A DNA stretch of 64,000 nucleotides from Aminipila terrae (GTDB lineage Bacteria; Bacillota; Clostridia; Peptostreptococcales; Anaerovoracaceae): assembly GCF_010120715.1 (NCBI RefSeq), contig NZ_CP047591.1, positions 3,100,001 to 3,164,000 of the forward strand, read 5' to 3'. Under the pieces are notes generated by a model. It ran no database searches. It had not been told where the DNA came from and was given only the letters and a program-made list of their open reading frames with translations. How positions within the stretch are numbered: position 1 is the stretch's first letter; each line of letters begins with the position of its first letter. Below are positions 15,899 through 25,676 of the stretch, in pieces. The position numbers and the translations under genes were made by a program.

Positions 15899-16708
15899 AT
15901 GAAAAAGAAATTATTTTTATTGCTGCTGACAGCGTTAATGTTGCTTGTGGGAAGTAGCTGTGGAGCACAAACACCAGCAAATGATAGTATTGAGAAAAAT
16001 TTGAAAGAAATACTCAATGGATTTGATGAATTTGCTAAATTAAAAAATGGTACATTACAAACAAATTTTTCTATGACAGCTGAAAAAAATGCAGTTAAAA
16101 CCCTTGATGGAGGAAATATATCCAACCTCTCAATTACTACTTTTATTTTAAACGGAAATGGCTATGATTACATAGAGGAAAGGAAAGACTTTGATGAAGA
16201 GTCTGGGAAGTATGGATATTCTGCAACAAAACAGGTGAAGGGAAAGCAGTTTTTTGCATTTCCAATTCAAAAATCAAAAAAAGAAAAATTAAAGTCCTAT
16301 AAATGGGAAGATATTAGTGATATTAATCACAAATATTATGAACCAAATGGAATTTTAAGAATGATGGCAGTACGCCCAAAAGTACTTTGTAACCTTGAAT
16401 ATATTGCTGACATTACAAAAGAGAAGAAAGGTGAATTCACGAAATACATATTAACACCAAATGCTAAATTTACAAAATATCTAAAGGAAAATGTTTATCG
16501 GCCAGAAGATAATTATAATGAATTAGAGCATCGTGAAATTTATTGGATTGATGAAGATGGACTTTTAATAAAACATCAAACTTATGGTAAATGTGAGTAT
16601 ACAATTGATGGTATACCAGATACCTATGTTTCAGATATGATAACAGAATTGACGGATTATAATGATAAAAAACTTACGGAAATTGATGATTTGGGCACTT
16701 CATTCTAA
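15899..16708 (+). CDS. Lipoprotein of unknown function (269 aa)
   Basis: A classic lipoprotein signal: MKKKLFLLLLTALMLL then LVGSSC with the lipobox cysteine at about 21. The rest is a soluble domain with regular charge and repeated LTEL/DD segments, resembling LolA/DUF6612-style clostridial lipoproteins in layout only. CGGAGA lies eight bases before ATG. It is anchored on the outer face of the membrane. Confidence 0.7.
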   Translation: MKKKLFLLLLTALMLLVGSSCGAQTPANDSIEKNLKEILNGFDEFAKLKNGTLQTNFSMTAEKNAVKTLDGGNISNLSITTFILNGNGYDYIEERKDFDEESGKYGYSATKQVKGKQFFAFPIQKSKKEKLKSYKWEDISDINHKYYEPNGILRMMAVRPKVLCNLEYIADITKEKKGEFTKYILTPNAKFTKYLKENVYRPEDNYNELEHREIYWIDEDGLLIKHQTYGKCEYTIDGIPDTYVSDMITELTDYNDKKLTEIDDLGTSF

Positions 16709-16709
16709 G

Positions 16710-16865
16710 TAAACTTATATTTATATTCGTAAGTTACCTTTATCGGCTAGTTCAATGTTTGGTTCATTTGGTGAAAATCCAAGGTTAGACTATGAATATA
16801 TCATTTATGTATATAAAGCTAATTATGAACAGGCAAAAACATTAGTAAGGAGTATAGAACGATAA
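16710..16865 (+). pseudogene. C-terminal gene remnant
   Basis: A frame beginning right after the lipoprotein stop reads YIRKLPLSASSMFGSFG then RLDYEYIIYVYKANYEQAKT and SIER, ending at TAA 16863-16865. It has no start codon or ribosome site. The natural protein-like composition suggests the tail of a deleted gene. Family not recognised. Confidence 0.4.
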
Positions 16866-16919
16866 TTTAAAAAGATTAATTAAAAGAAAAATACAGACCG
16901 TATAGAAAGGAGTCCTCCT

Positions 16920-17861
16920 GTGACATATTATGATGAACAATTACGGCTTCTCCAGAAGCAGGTTGCGCAAAAAAAGCGGAATGAGTCCAAGCTAAAAGAA
17001 TTATACGTTCAGCGTCAGAAACTGAGTACTAAAGTTGATGAGCTAAAGAACAGTATGTTAGACGAGAAGGATGACGTTGACCGTTTAGAGAATCAAAGCT
17101 TAGCAGCTTTCTTTTATGGCGTCATCGGCAAGCTAGATGAAAAACTGGACAAAGAGCGAAAGGAAGCTTATGCAGCCAAACTCAAGTATGATGTGGCCGC
17201 CCGTGAGCTTTCGGCAGTGGAGAAAGAAATCCAGTACCTTGAGACAGAAATGAAACAGCTGCTTGGATGTGAACAGCAATATGAAAGAGCATTAAAGGCA
17301 AAGGCAGATATGATTAAATCCACTGATTCCCAAGAAGCTTTGAAGATATTCCAGAAGGAACAAAATATTGCTTACATAGAAAGTCAGAAGAAAGAAATTC
17401 AAGAAGCTCTAAATGTTGGGCATACGGCACTTGCTACGACCAACAGGATTCTTTCCAGTCTTGACAGTGCTGCGGGCTGGGGGACGTGGGATTTACTTGG
17501 TGGTGGATTGATTACGGATTTGGCCAAGCACAGCCAGCTGGACGAGGCACAGAACCAGGTTGGAGAGTTGCAGGCTCAGTTACGACATTTTAAAACAGAG
17601 TTGGCCGATGTGACTATTAATGCAGATATTCAGGTCAACATTGAAAGTTTTCTGAGATTTGCAGACTATTTTTTTGATGGAATGTTAGCTGATTACGCGG
17701 TGCTGGATAAAATCAACCAGTCTCAAGCGCAGGTTAGGAATACTAAGGGCCAGATTGAAGGTGTCATGAATCATTTAAACTCCATGCTGAGTAATACTAA
17801 TAAAGAGTTGGAATGCGAAAAAATAATGCTGAATGATTTAATCGTGGATGCGGCAATGTAA
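16920..17861 (+). CDS. Long coiled-coil protein (313 aa)
   Basis: GTG start with AAAGGAG seven bases upstream. Two long heptad-rich regions (about 1-165 and 205-305) flank a conserved-looking, glycine-rich, tryptophan-containing element, GWGTWDLLGGGLITDLAKHS, near 192-211. No membrane segment or signal. The shape suggests an intracellular structural or scaffold protein. It is followed closely by the frameshifted glycosidase gene. Function unknown. Confidence 0.65.
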   Translation: MTYYDEQLRLLQKQVAQKKRNESKLKELYVQRQKLSTKVDELKNSMLDEKDDVDRLENQSLAAFFYGVIGKLDEKLDKERKEAYAAKLKYDVAARELSAVEKEIQYLETEMKQLLGCEQQYERALKAKADMIKSTDSQEALKIFQKEQNIAYIESQKKEIQEALNVGHTALATTNRILSSLDSAAGWGTWDLLGGGLITDLAKHSQLDEAQNQVGELQAQLRHFKTELADVTINADIQVNIESFLRFADYFFDGMLADYAVLDKINQSQAQVRNTKGQIEGVMNHLNSMLSNTNKELECEKIMLNDLIVDAAM

Positions 17862-17890
17862 AGTTGGACAGGTATGAAGGAGATGCAGTA

Positions 17891-19356
17891 ATGAATTTTA
17901 AACGTAAAATCTTACAGATATTAGTTGTTTTAATGATTTTTGCGGCCACTACAATAACAGCATTTGGAGCCCCGTCAGCGTATATTTCAGGGGCAAAGAT
18001 AAAAGGATTTAATGCAAATTACATCATTATTGATATGAACGATAAAAATGTGCGTCCAATGATGCTTACTGCAGGAAATGTCTTATGTTCTGCGGATTCC
18101 GTCTCCAATATGGCAAAAAATAATGGATGTTTTGCAGCCATAAATGGCACGTATTTTTCTGCGTACGATGGTATTCCTATATCCTGGGGAACCATTATAA
18201 AGAACGGAAAGGTATTACATATAAGTAATGGCGGTGCTGTAGCAGGATTTACCAGTGATGGCGAGCTGGTTATAGACAGACTTTCTTTTAATTTTAAAGG
18301 TTATATTAATGATGAATATCGCTGTATACCCTGGAGGATTAACCATCCAAGTGATGAAGCAGATGCTATAACTATTTTTACCCCTGAGTATGGTGCGGTT
18401 GTAAAACTGAAAGGGGGCGCCAAGGCACCTGTAGTGGAAAATGGAAAGGTTTCATACATAGCTACTTCAGATTTTTATGTACCGGCAGGGGATTTGCCAT
18501 CGTCTATAATTCTCAGGTGGCAAATTTAGTAGACGAGCGTTTTAAAGTTGGTGATGCTGTCCGATATGAAGTGGAAATAAATACTACATTTACCAAACAA
18601 TCCACTTGGGATAATGTGATTCAGGCAGTAGGGGCAGGACCAAGCTTAATTATCAATGGTCAGATAACCGCAAATGGACAAGCAGAACAGTTTTTTGAAA
18701 ATAAGATAAATGTAGGTAAGGCTGCAAGAACCTTTATTGGTGCAGGAGCAGATGGAAAAGTAAGAATAGGGACTATTAATTCTGCTACTATTAAGGAAGC
18801 GGCAGAAGTATGCCAGAATCTTGGACTTATAAACGCTATGTGCTTAGATGGAGGCGGTTCCATAGCCTTGTATCATGATGGAAAAAGTATATCCTCTGGC
18901 AGAAATGTAAACAATGCTGTTGGTTTTATTTATAGCAACGGGGCAGAGCTAATAAAATCAAGCAGGATAAAAGTACAGGTGGACGGAATTAATACCGATT
19001 TTGAAGCTTATAATATAGGCGGAAATAATTATTTTAAACTTCGGGATATAGCTATGGCAGTAAAAGATACGGATAAGAAATTTGATGTAAGCTGGGACAA
19101 TGAGAGAAAGGCTATTAACTTGTTATCGAAAACCCCGTATACTGCTATTGGTGGAGAACTTAATTCATCAGATGGTACTGCTAAAGCCATATCAAGCACT
19201 AGCCCTAAGATTTATGTTGATGGTGAGAGTAAGCCTCTTACAGCATACAATATAGGTGGAAATAACTACTTCAAGCTTCGGGAAGTAGCTGAACTGTTTG
19301 ATATTAAAGTGGACTATGATAACAGTTCTAAAACTATTATATTAAATACCAGATAA
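17891..19356 (+). pseudogene. Phosphodiester glycosidase (NAGPA) protein with two stalk domains, frameshifted
   Basis: Signal peptide (residues 1-27), then the NAGPA fold (CFAAINGTYF, GIPISWGTI, VGAGPSLIING, RTFIGAGADGKVRIG, AMCLDGGGS). Two copies of a copper-amine-oxidase-N/stalk repeat, YNIGGNNYFKLR, end the protein. It should cleave sugar phosphodiesters outside the cell. The frame breaks at 18491-18496: GATTTGCC gives a stop at 18529, while one more T restores DFAIVYNSQVANLVDE. A missing base is the simplest cause. Confidence 0.8.
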
Positions 19357-19519
19357 GTGAATGGATTAAGATTATATACAGATAAAAATTCTTTGTAAAA
19401 TAGGTTGCTTGTGCAACTCCTCTTGGATTTAATCAGAGTTAATATAAATATATTGTAACTGCATCATTAAGATTCAATGGTGTTTACAAATCCAATGAAA
19501 TAGGAGAGGAGTAATTTAT

Positions 19520-20211
19520 ATGCATTATCAATTATCCCAGAATTGCACAGTTTTAGGAAAGGTTATTCAAAAGCCAGATATACAGATATCTTTTTTATCC
19601 TATCTCTTAAGAGGAAGTAAGAATATTTTAATTGATACCGTTCCTGAACGGGCAGCAGAGAAGTATTTAGAGGAATTGTCTCAATGTATGGACTTGACCT
19701 GTTTGGATGCTATCATTTTAAATCATTCAGAAGAGGATCATAGCGGAGCACTTAGATTGCTGCTCCCACATATACCAGATATTCCTGTATATTGTACTTT
19801 AGCCTGTAAAGAACGATTGAAAGATATGTATCCTACAGCAAATATTTTGGCTATGGAACATAACGCTGAACTACAGTTAGGAGAATATCAGTTCCGTTTC
19901 ATACATACCCCTGGATTACATTGGGATGATAATATGGTTACTTATTGTGAAAATGATCAGACACTGTTTTCCAATGATTTATTTGGCCAATATTTAGGCA
20001 GTGAGCCTCCCTTAGATAATTATATTTCTTCAGAACAACTTATTTACAATATGAAAAGATATTATGAGAAAGTATTTAGTCATGCTAGCAAAGAGGAAAA
20101 GAAGGTTTTAGCAGACATAATTAACCTTAAGCTTAAGGTTATAGCCCTGGACATGGTGTTATTTTGTCCCAACAAATGAAAGAAGTGCTGGAATTCTACA
20201 AAGAAGTATAG
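19520..20211 (+). pseudogene. Flavodiiron-type MBL domain protein lacking flavodoxin domain, frameshifted
   Basis: The first 215 residues are the MBL half of an FprA-type flavodiiron protein: LNHSEEDHSGAL (HxExDH) and FIHTPGLHWDDNM. The flavodoxin half is absent. Near 20143 GCCCTGG is one C short; adding it gives APGHGVILSQQMKEVLEFYK and a stop at 20209-20211, so the protein is a stand-alone MBL domain of ~230 residues. Full-length FprA is about 390. It would reduce oxygen or NO only with a partner flavin donor. Confidence 0.7.
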
Positions 20212-20219
20212 TTATTGGT

Positions 20220-20262
20220 GCTACCGTGATTATCATTTTTACTTAAATCTCGGTAGCTTTTT
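20220..20262 (+). terminator. Terminator with GCTACCG/CGGTAGC stem
   Basis: GCTACCG (20220-20226) pairs with CGGTAGC (20251-20257), helped by inner GATT/AATC, and is followed by TTTTT. It ends the flavodiiron-type gene. Further GGTAGC/GCTACC elements recur downstream. Confidence 0.65.
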
Positions 20263-20343
20263 GCATCTTTACTCATTAGTTTTGACACAGTGTTAGCTTT
20301 TTTATTGAAAATGGCTACCATAAAGCTTCAACTTTCATAAAAT

Positions 20344-20387
20344 ACGGTAGCATTTGCCCAAAATGCTACCGGAGATTTTGTTTTTTT
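20344..20387 (+). terminator. Second hairpin with the same GGTAGC stem
   Basis: CGGTAGCATTT (from 20345) pairs with AAAATGCTACCG (20360-20371), loop GCCC, followed by a T-rich run. With the first hairpin and a lone GGCTACC at 20313 this makes five related elements in 150 bases. The segment 20263-20343 holds no gene. Confidence 0.6.
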
Positions 20388-20450
20388 ATAATTATAAGAT
20401 CAAAAACTTATTCTCTTATAATTGCGTTGTCTAATCATCCCAATTAGCAT

Positions 20451-20492
20451 AAAAAAAGGCTGTTGCAAAATATCGGTTCTTTTGCAGCAGCC
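20451..20492 (-). terminator. Terminator of the asr operon
   Basis: On the minus strand GGCTGCTGCAAAA pairs with TTTTGCAACAGCC (plus-strand 20458-20470 and 20480-20492), followed by seven Ts. It lies 22 bases after the asrC stop. Confidence 0.8.
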
Positions 20493-20514
20493 CCTTCTTT
20501 TGTTAAACTTGCTA

Positions 20515-21477
20515 TTAATATTTTATCCCATTCCAATAGACAGGAGAGTACACCACTGTAATTTCAGGCAGTGTCACATCTTTTAATGCCCATTTCATAA
20601 ACTCGTCAAAACCTGTACGGTCTACGATATAACCGATATGTTCTTTACCGCCGGGAGCATCAGAGTCAATGTATTTTGCTACATAATCATATGTGTTTAA
20701 AATAATTTTAGTAATACTTTCTTCATCAACCCATTTCATGAAATCTTCGCCCAAACGGGGATTCTTTTTCCCTGTACGACCGAAAAGGGTCAGACGATAA
20801 TATTTTTCTTCGCTTCTTGACCAGGCCATGTTAGGGCAACTTAAGACACATTCGCCGCAGCCGATGCATTTTTCTTCATTGCGTAAGGGCCGATAATTTT
20901 CGGTCTTCAATGCCTCTACAGATTTTTTCCTACAGACTTTTACGCAGGCACCGCAGCTAATACAGCGGGAAGGGTCTAAGTGAGGCAGTGTCATGCCCAT
21001 GATACCAAAATCATGCATTCTTACTTTGATGCAGTCATTTGGACAACCAGTTAGTGCAATTTTAAAATGCAGATCATGGGGAAATACTGATTTTTCCATT
21101 CGCTGGGCAAATGCCGTTGTATCATAGCAGGCATAAGGGCAGACTCTGTTTCCAACACAGGCAGGAATGTTACGAGTACCTGCTGCGGGATATCCGCCAT
21201 TGACGGTTTCCTGATTAATCTTAAGACCCTCGATTAATTCCTGTAATGCAGCATTTACTTCTGGAATTTTTTCAAAAGGAATGCCGGGAATTTCAAATCC
21301 CTGTCGGCTGGTAATATGAATGGTTCCATTACCATAGGTCTGGGCAATCTCTTGAATTTTGCTAAGGTACTCTACTTTCAAATGTCCTCCGGGAACACGT
21401 ACACGAGAGGCGGTAAAGCCCCGTGTCTTTGTAACACGAAAAGCATTTTTTCTCAACATTTTAGTATTAATATCCAT
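20515..21477 (-). CDS. asrC: Anaerobic sulfite reductase subunit C
   Basis: Catalytic subunit of AsrABC, which reduces sulfite to sulfide in the cytoplasm. The siroheme-4Fe4S ligands are CVGNRVC (C-x5-C) and TGCPNDC (C-x3-C). Two ferredoxin-type clusters follow: CISCGACVKVC and CIGCGECVLSC. 320 residues, normal for AsrC. It starts 15 bases after asrB with AGGGAGG before ATG, so it is the last gene of the operon and is followed by a terminator. Confidence 0.95.
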   Translation of the reverse strand: MDINTKMLRKNAFRVTKTRGFTASRVRVPGGHLKVEYLSKIQEIAQTYGNGTIHITSRQGFEIPGIPFEKIPEVNAALQELIEGLKINQETVNGGYPAAGTRNIPACVGNRVCPYACYDTTAFAQRMEKSVFPHDLHFKIALTGCPNDCIKVRMHDFGIMGMTLPHLDPSRCISCGACVKVCRKKSVEALKTENYRPLRNEEKCIGCGECVLSCPNMAWSRSEEKYYRLTLFGRTGKKNPRLGEDFMKWVDEESITKIILNTYDYVAKYIDSDAPGGKEHIGYIVDRTGFDEFMKWALKDVTLPEITVVYSPVYWNGIKY

Positions 21478-21492
21478 TTTTTCGCCTCCCTT

Positions 21493-22290
21493 TTAATCAA
21501 TTAAAGTTTTTCCTTTTGTATAATTAAATACAGGACCATCCAGACAGACATAGACATCACCAATTTTGCAATGACCGCATTTCCCTAATCCACAGCACAT
21601 TTTTCGTTCCTGTGAAATCCATATATTTTCTTCTGGAATACCTATATTGAGCAAAGCCTGTACAGAGAATTTCATCATTGCCGGGGGACCCACAACAATT
21701 GCTACGGTGTTGTTTTTATCATTCAGCCTTAACCCAGGTATATATTTTGTAACAAGGCCCACATTATAATTAGAGGTTTCATCTGCATTATCTACTGTAA
21801 GTATAACATTGGCAGTTTTTTTCCAGCATTCTATGTCATTTAAAAATAAAATATCATCTGGCGTTTTAAAGCCACAGATTACTTTCATATTTTTTACTGC
21901 TTTTGGATGTTTTGAGAAGTAATCAATAACCCCACGGACAGGAGAGAGACCTGTGCCACCTGCAATCACAACAAGCTCTTTGTTTTTGTAAAGGTTTACA
22001 TCAAAACCATTTCCATAGGGGCCTCTTAGCAACAGAGTATCTCCCAGATAATTTTCGAAAACCTCGTCAGTAACTTTACCGACACGGCGTATGGTTAAGT
22101 CAATAAAGTCTTTTCCGATACCGCTTACAGAGATAGGTGACTCACCATATTTTGGTATAGATACTTCGAAAAACTGTCCTGGTTTTATTTCTCCTGTATA
22201 AGACATACGGAAGGTGTATTCAATATCTGTGTGTTTAATTATATCTTTGATTTCAGATGGAAAAGGGACATAATCGTTTTGTAACATCAT
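21493..22290 (-). CDS. asrB: Anaerobic sulfite reductase subunit B
   Basis: Electron-transfer subunit, FAD/NAD-binding ferredoxin reductase fold. It has IRRVGKVTDEVF and LRGPYGNGFDV (flavin site), VIAGGTGLSPVRGVIDY (NAD site) and a C-terminal CCGLGKCGHCKIGDVYVC 2Fe-2S cysteine cluster. Start codons overlap asrA by four bases (ATGA). It passes electrons from NADH to AsrA and AsrC. 265 residues, usual size. Confidence 0.95.
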   Translation of the reverse strand: MMLQNDYVPFPSEIKDIIKHTDIEYTFRMSYTGEIKPGQFFEVSIPKYGESPISVSGIGKDFIDLTIRRVGKVTDEVFENYLGDTLLLRGPYGNGFDVNLYKNKELVVIAGGTGLSPVRGVIDYFSKHPKAVKNMKVICGFKTPDDILFLNDIECWKKTANVILTVDNADETSNYNVGLVTKYIPGLRLNDKNNTVAIVVGPPAMMKFSVQALLNIGIPEENIWISQERKMCCGLGKCGHCKIGDVYVCLDGPVFNYTKGKTLID

Positions 22291-23297
22291 TTGGACACCT
22301 CCTTCATTCCCTCGGATAATTTGTTGATACAGTTTGAAAAAGAAATATACTCAGGGCATATATCATCGCAGCGGCCACAGCCCACACACATATGGTAACC
22401 GTTGCGCTTTTTATAATCATACACTTTATGCAGAACTTTAAATCGCATTCTTTGCCCGTTTTTCTTACGATAGCTGCCGCCACCGGCTACATCTGTAAAT
22501 CCGTCTACCATACAGGAAGCCCAGACTCTACGACGTTCACCTACCTTGCCATTGTCGCTGTAATACATATCCTGCATGGAAAAACAGGTACAGGTAGGAC
22601 ATACAAAATTGCAGCGGCCACAATTAATACATCGGCTATCATATTCATCCCATATCTTACTTTGTGCCACTGTAAATTCAAGATTTCCCGGAATGGAAAC
22701 CTGGATTAGATTCTCAGTTACGTATGAAGGCGCAACGGGCTCTTCAGCAAGATTTAAATCTGAAAGCTGTTTTTTCCAGTCTTTATTTTTACAATTAATG
22801 CGATAGTTTTCACCGGATTTGTCAATGCTCATTTCATAGTTTTCACAGCGATTTGTTCCCATGCTTACACAAAAACAATTCTCAAAGGAATGTTCACATC
22901 CAATAAGTACAAACTTTACTTTACTACGAATTTGCTGGTAATAATAATCAGCAGGTCCGTTATGAAGGTACATATCATCTAGCCGCTTCATACCATGTAA
23001 GTCACAGCTTCTGAGAAACACAATGATTTCCTTTTGAGTAATGTCTGCTTCTTTTGTTGATCCTTCCGTGAAAAAGAATAAGGTTTGGATGACTGGCAGA
23101 ACAGTCTCTTTAAAGGAATACTCAGACTTTTCATCGAAAACAATCTGATCAATTGAAGTAACTTCACCATAACGAATACAATCTGTGTCAGAGTAAATAC
23201 CACCATTCTTAAAGCGCTTTGGTGCAAAAATAAGATATTGTTTTGTCAATTGGGCAATAAATAAATCTAATATGTCATTTTTTGCAACATACCCCAT
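22287..23297 (-). CDS. asrA: Anaerobic sulfite reductase subunit A
   Basis: 336 residues with two C-terminal 4Fe-4S motifs (CINCGRCNFVCPTC and CVGCGRCDDIC) and an N-terminal AsrA/HydB-like domain (FLRSCDLHGMKRLDDMYL). GAGGTG lies about seven bases before ATG. First gene of asrABC; the Crp/Fnr regulator lies just upstream on the same strand, separated by a perfect palindrome. Together they reduce sulfite, perhaps as electron sink or for sulfur supply. Confidence 0.95.
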   Translation of the reverse strand: MGYVAKNDILDLFIAQLTKQYLIFAPKRFKNGGIYSDTDCIRYGEVTSIDQIVFDEKSEYSFKETVLPVIQTLFFFTEGSTKEADITQKEIIVFLRSCDLHGMKRLDDMYLHNGPADYYYQQIRSKVKFVLIGCEHSFENCFCVSMGTNRCENYEMSIDKSGENYRINCKNKDWKKQLSDLNLAEEPVAPSYVTENLIQVSIPGNLEFTVAQSKIWDEYDSRCINCGRCNFVCPTCTCFSMQDMYYSDNGKVGERRRVWASCMVDGFTDVAGGGSYRKKNGQRMRFKVLHKVYDYKKRNGYHMCVGCGRCDDICPEYISFSNCINKLSEGMKEVSK

Positions 23298-23384
23298 AAA
23301 AGAACACCTCTTTTCTTAATTTTATATTGATATAGCTTTTATTGTTAATAAATTCACATATATTATATAAATATTATATCTAAT

Positions 23385-23430
23385 AAAAAAGAATTAAAAT
23401 GTTGCAATTGCAACATTTTAATTCTTTTTT
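23385..23430. promoter_or_regulatory. Perfect 46-bp palindrome between regulator and asrA
   Basis: Twenty-three bases (AAAAAAGAATTAAAATGTTG, then CAA) are followed at once by their exact reverse complement, centre TTGCAATTGCAA. A-tract and T-tract flank the stem, so it can end transcription in both directions. It contains the stop codon of the regulator. The central TGTTGCAATTGCAACA could also be a dimeric operator for the Crp/Fnr protein (inference). Confidence 0.7.
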
Positions 23431-24086
23431 AATAAATGAAATCGATTTTTTTCAAAATCCAGGATTCCTTCTTGTTTCATATTATTTAATTCTCTGGTAA
23501 GAGCGCTTCTGTTGGCACATAAATAATCTGCAAGTTCTAATCTTCCTAAAGGGATTTCAAAATAATTACTTTGATGAAACTGCGCCTGAATAGACATATA
23601 GGTGAGAATTTTTTCCCGCAGGCTCTTTTTTGATGTTATTTCTATCTTTTCCATTAATTGTGTATTTTTATCAGCAATCAGCTGAACCATATTTTCGATT
23701 AAACGATGGTGAAAAATACATGACATATTGCACGAATGTAAAATCTTATGAAAGGGCATAAACAAAATTTTACAATTCGTTGCAGCATAAAAGGATACTA
23801 CGGAATTTAACTGGCTCCCACACGCAAATGTTTCGCCGAACAACTCTCCATTTTTAATGAATGTCAAAATTGTTTTATTTCCCCAGATGTCTTCTTTTAT
23901 CATGTGAATGGTACCTTCAAGGATAACTCCGATTGAATGGATTGAATCATTTGACAGAAAAACAAATTCACCTTTTTTATAATTCCGGATATAACTTCCC
24001 AAACAGGTCAGCATGGGCATTAAATCGTCTGCTTTGATACCATGAAATAAGGCAGTCTGGCTGATTTTGTTTATATGTTCCTTCAT
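23418..24086 (-). CDS. Crp/Fnr family transcriptional regulator
   Basis: 222 residues: cyclic-nucleotide-binding-like beta roll (LFHGIKADDLMPML, KGEFVFLSNDS, GVILEGTIHMI, LFGETFACG), dimer helix, and C-terminal winged helix (GRLELADYLCANRSALTREL, the HTH). No N-terminal Fnr cysteine cluster is seen; scattered Cys are present. AGGAGGT lies before ATG. Its position directly upstream of asrABC suggests it controls sulfite reduction. Such regulators beside asr are known in clostridia. Confidence 0.9.
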   Translation of the reverse strand: MKEHINKISQTALFHGIKADDLMPMLTCLGSYIRNYKKGEFVFLSNDSIHSIGVILEGTIHMIKEDIWGNKTILTFIKNGELFGETFACGSQLNSVVSFYAATNCKILFMPFHKILHSCNMSCIFHHRLIENMVQLIADKNTQLMEKIEITSKKSLREKILTYMSIQAQFHQSNYFEIPLGRLELADYLCANRSALTRELNNMKQEGILDFEKNRFHLLKKN

Positions 24087-24126
24087 GAGACACCTCCTAT
24101 ATAGGTAGAATTATACATACAAACCA

Positions 24127-24161
24127 TTAAGGTTTCAATCTGAACATTAACAAAACCTTAA
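24127..24161. promoter_or_regulatory. Inverted repeat in the divergent promoter region
   Basis: TTAAGGTTT (24127-24135) and AAACCTTAA (24153-24161) are perfect 9-bp inverted arms with a 17-base spacer, between the start of the Crp/Fnr gene and the divergent GNAT gene. Candidate operator or leader hairpin; no matching regulator can be named. Confidence 0.4.
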
Positions 24162-24246
24162 ATGGAAACAAGTAACAAGATATGATATGATATCAGCAGA
24201 GTGAAAACTACATGGTAAATGAATTAATATTTGAAAGAGGCAAAAT

Positions 24247-24699
24247 ATGTTGATTGAAAACCCTGTCAGAACACCAAATTTAATGAATGAATTAACAGCA
24301 GTTTGGCTAGATTCTGTCAAAGCAACACATACTTTTTTAAGTGAAGACAATATAGATGAATTAATACCTTTTGTTCAGACAGGACTTCAAACAATCAGTA
24401 AATTGATTGTTGCTTATGAACTTAATCGTGCTGTGGGATTTATTGGTATAGAAGATGATAAGATAGAAATGTTGTTTGTTCAATCGGATTGTATTGGGAT
24501 AGGGGTTGGTAAAAGCCTCATTTCAGAAGCTATTGATAAATACAATGTACAGTATGTTGATGTAAACGAACAGAACCCCAACGCTGCAGCATTCTATCAA
24601 CACTTCAATTTTATAACCTTTGAGCGTACAGATTTTGATGAACAGGGAAATCCGTTTCCCATCTTAAAAATGAGACTTGAATATAAGAAAGAAGTATAG
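24247..24699 (+). CDS. GNAT family acetyltransferase
   Basis: 150 residues. TAVWLDSVKATHTFLSEDNI is the N-terminus of YjaB/PhnO-like GNATs; GVGKSLISEAI is a slightly altered acetyl-CoA loop (IGIGVGKSL); NEQNPNAAAFYQHFNFITFE is motif B. GAAAGAGG lies eight bases before ATG. The AraC gene starts 29 bases after the stop, so the two may form an operon. Confidence 0.85.
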   Translation: MLIENPVRTPNLMNELTAVWLDSVKATHTFLSEDNIDELIPFVQTGLQTISKLIVAYELNRAVGFIGIEDDKIEMLFVQSDCIGIGVGKSLISEAIDKYNVQYVDVNEQNPNAAAFYQHFNFITFERTDFDEQGNPFPILKMRLEYKKEV

Positions 24700-24727
24700 T
24701 GCTGAATCATTATGGGAGCTGTGGAAT

Positions 24728-25560
24728 ATGATCACAAGTGAATTAATAAATAAAAGTATTGATTATATGGTGCAACACTTAAATGAGGACATTTCCATTG
24801 AAGATGTTGCGAATTATTGCCATTTTTCAAAGTATCATTATAGCAGAATTTTTAAAGCAGAAACAGGAGAAAGTGTCTACGCTTTTATCAAACGTTTAAA
24901 AATGGAGCAAAGTGCTATAAGGCTTAAACTTGAGAAAGATAAACATATCACTGAAATTGGAGTTGATTATGGATATAGTTCATCAAATTATAGCTCTGCA
25001 TTTAAGAAACACCACAACCTTTCTCCTGTGGAGTTTAGGCATGGAACAAATGAAACTTGTGTGCCACATCCTTTTTATCCAGACAATCCTGTAAAATTCC
25101 AGTCGTTTGAAGAATATGATGAACAAATCCGGATCAGGGAACTGGATGATTTTGTAGTTATTTATGAAAGACATTTAGGAAACTATATTGAGCTTGGGAA
25201 AGTGTGGGCTGAATTCACGGAAAAGTATAGTGACTATTATAAAGAAAATACACTTTTGATTGAAAAGTTCTATGATGATCCCTCTATTACAAGTTTAGAT
25301 CAATGTTTATACGATATCTGCATGACAGTGGATAATAAATGTTCTCTTCATAATGTAACAACCATACCAGGGGGAAGTTTGCAGTTTATCGGTTCAATGG
25401 ATTGATACAAGACATTTTTACTGCTTTTCAAGGGATATTCAATATTTGGCTGTCACATAGCAGTTATGAAATGGATGAACGCTATGGATTGGATATTTAC
25501 CGGAATATTGACAGGCAGAACCTACGTGTTGAAATGGATTTATGCATACCTGTTAAATAG
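24728..25560 (+). pseudogene. AraC family regulator with GyrI-like effector domain, frameshifted
   Basis: Two helix-turn-helix units (EDVANYCHFSKYHYSRIFKA and ITEIGVDYGYSSSNYSSAFK), then a Rob/GyrI-like ligand domain (RELDDFVVIYERHLGNYIEL). The frame ends early at 25405; one extra A near 25376 restores KFAVYRFNGLIQDIF to LRVEMDLCIPVK and TAG at 25558. About 277 residues when repaired. GGGAG precedes ATG 24728. Likely a drug or stress sensor. Confidence 0.85.
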
Positions 25561-25676
25561 AGCAAGAATTCAGAAGTAAAAACCCCGACTTCATACTATA
25601 ATCAGTATTGAATTAACTATGATTTAGAAAACTCAATATTTATAGTCAGATAGGAAGAAAAGTGGAGGAGTTTAAA

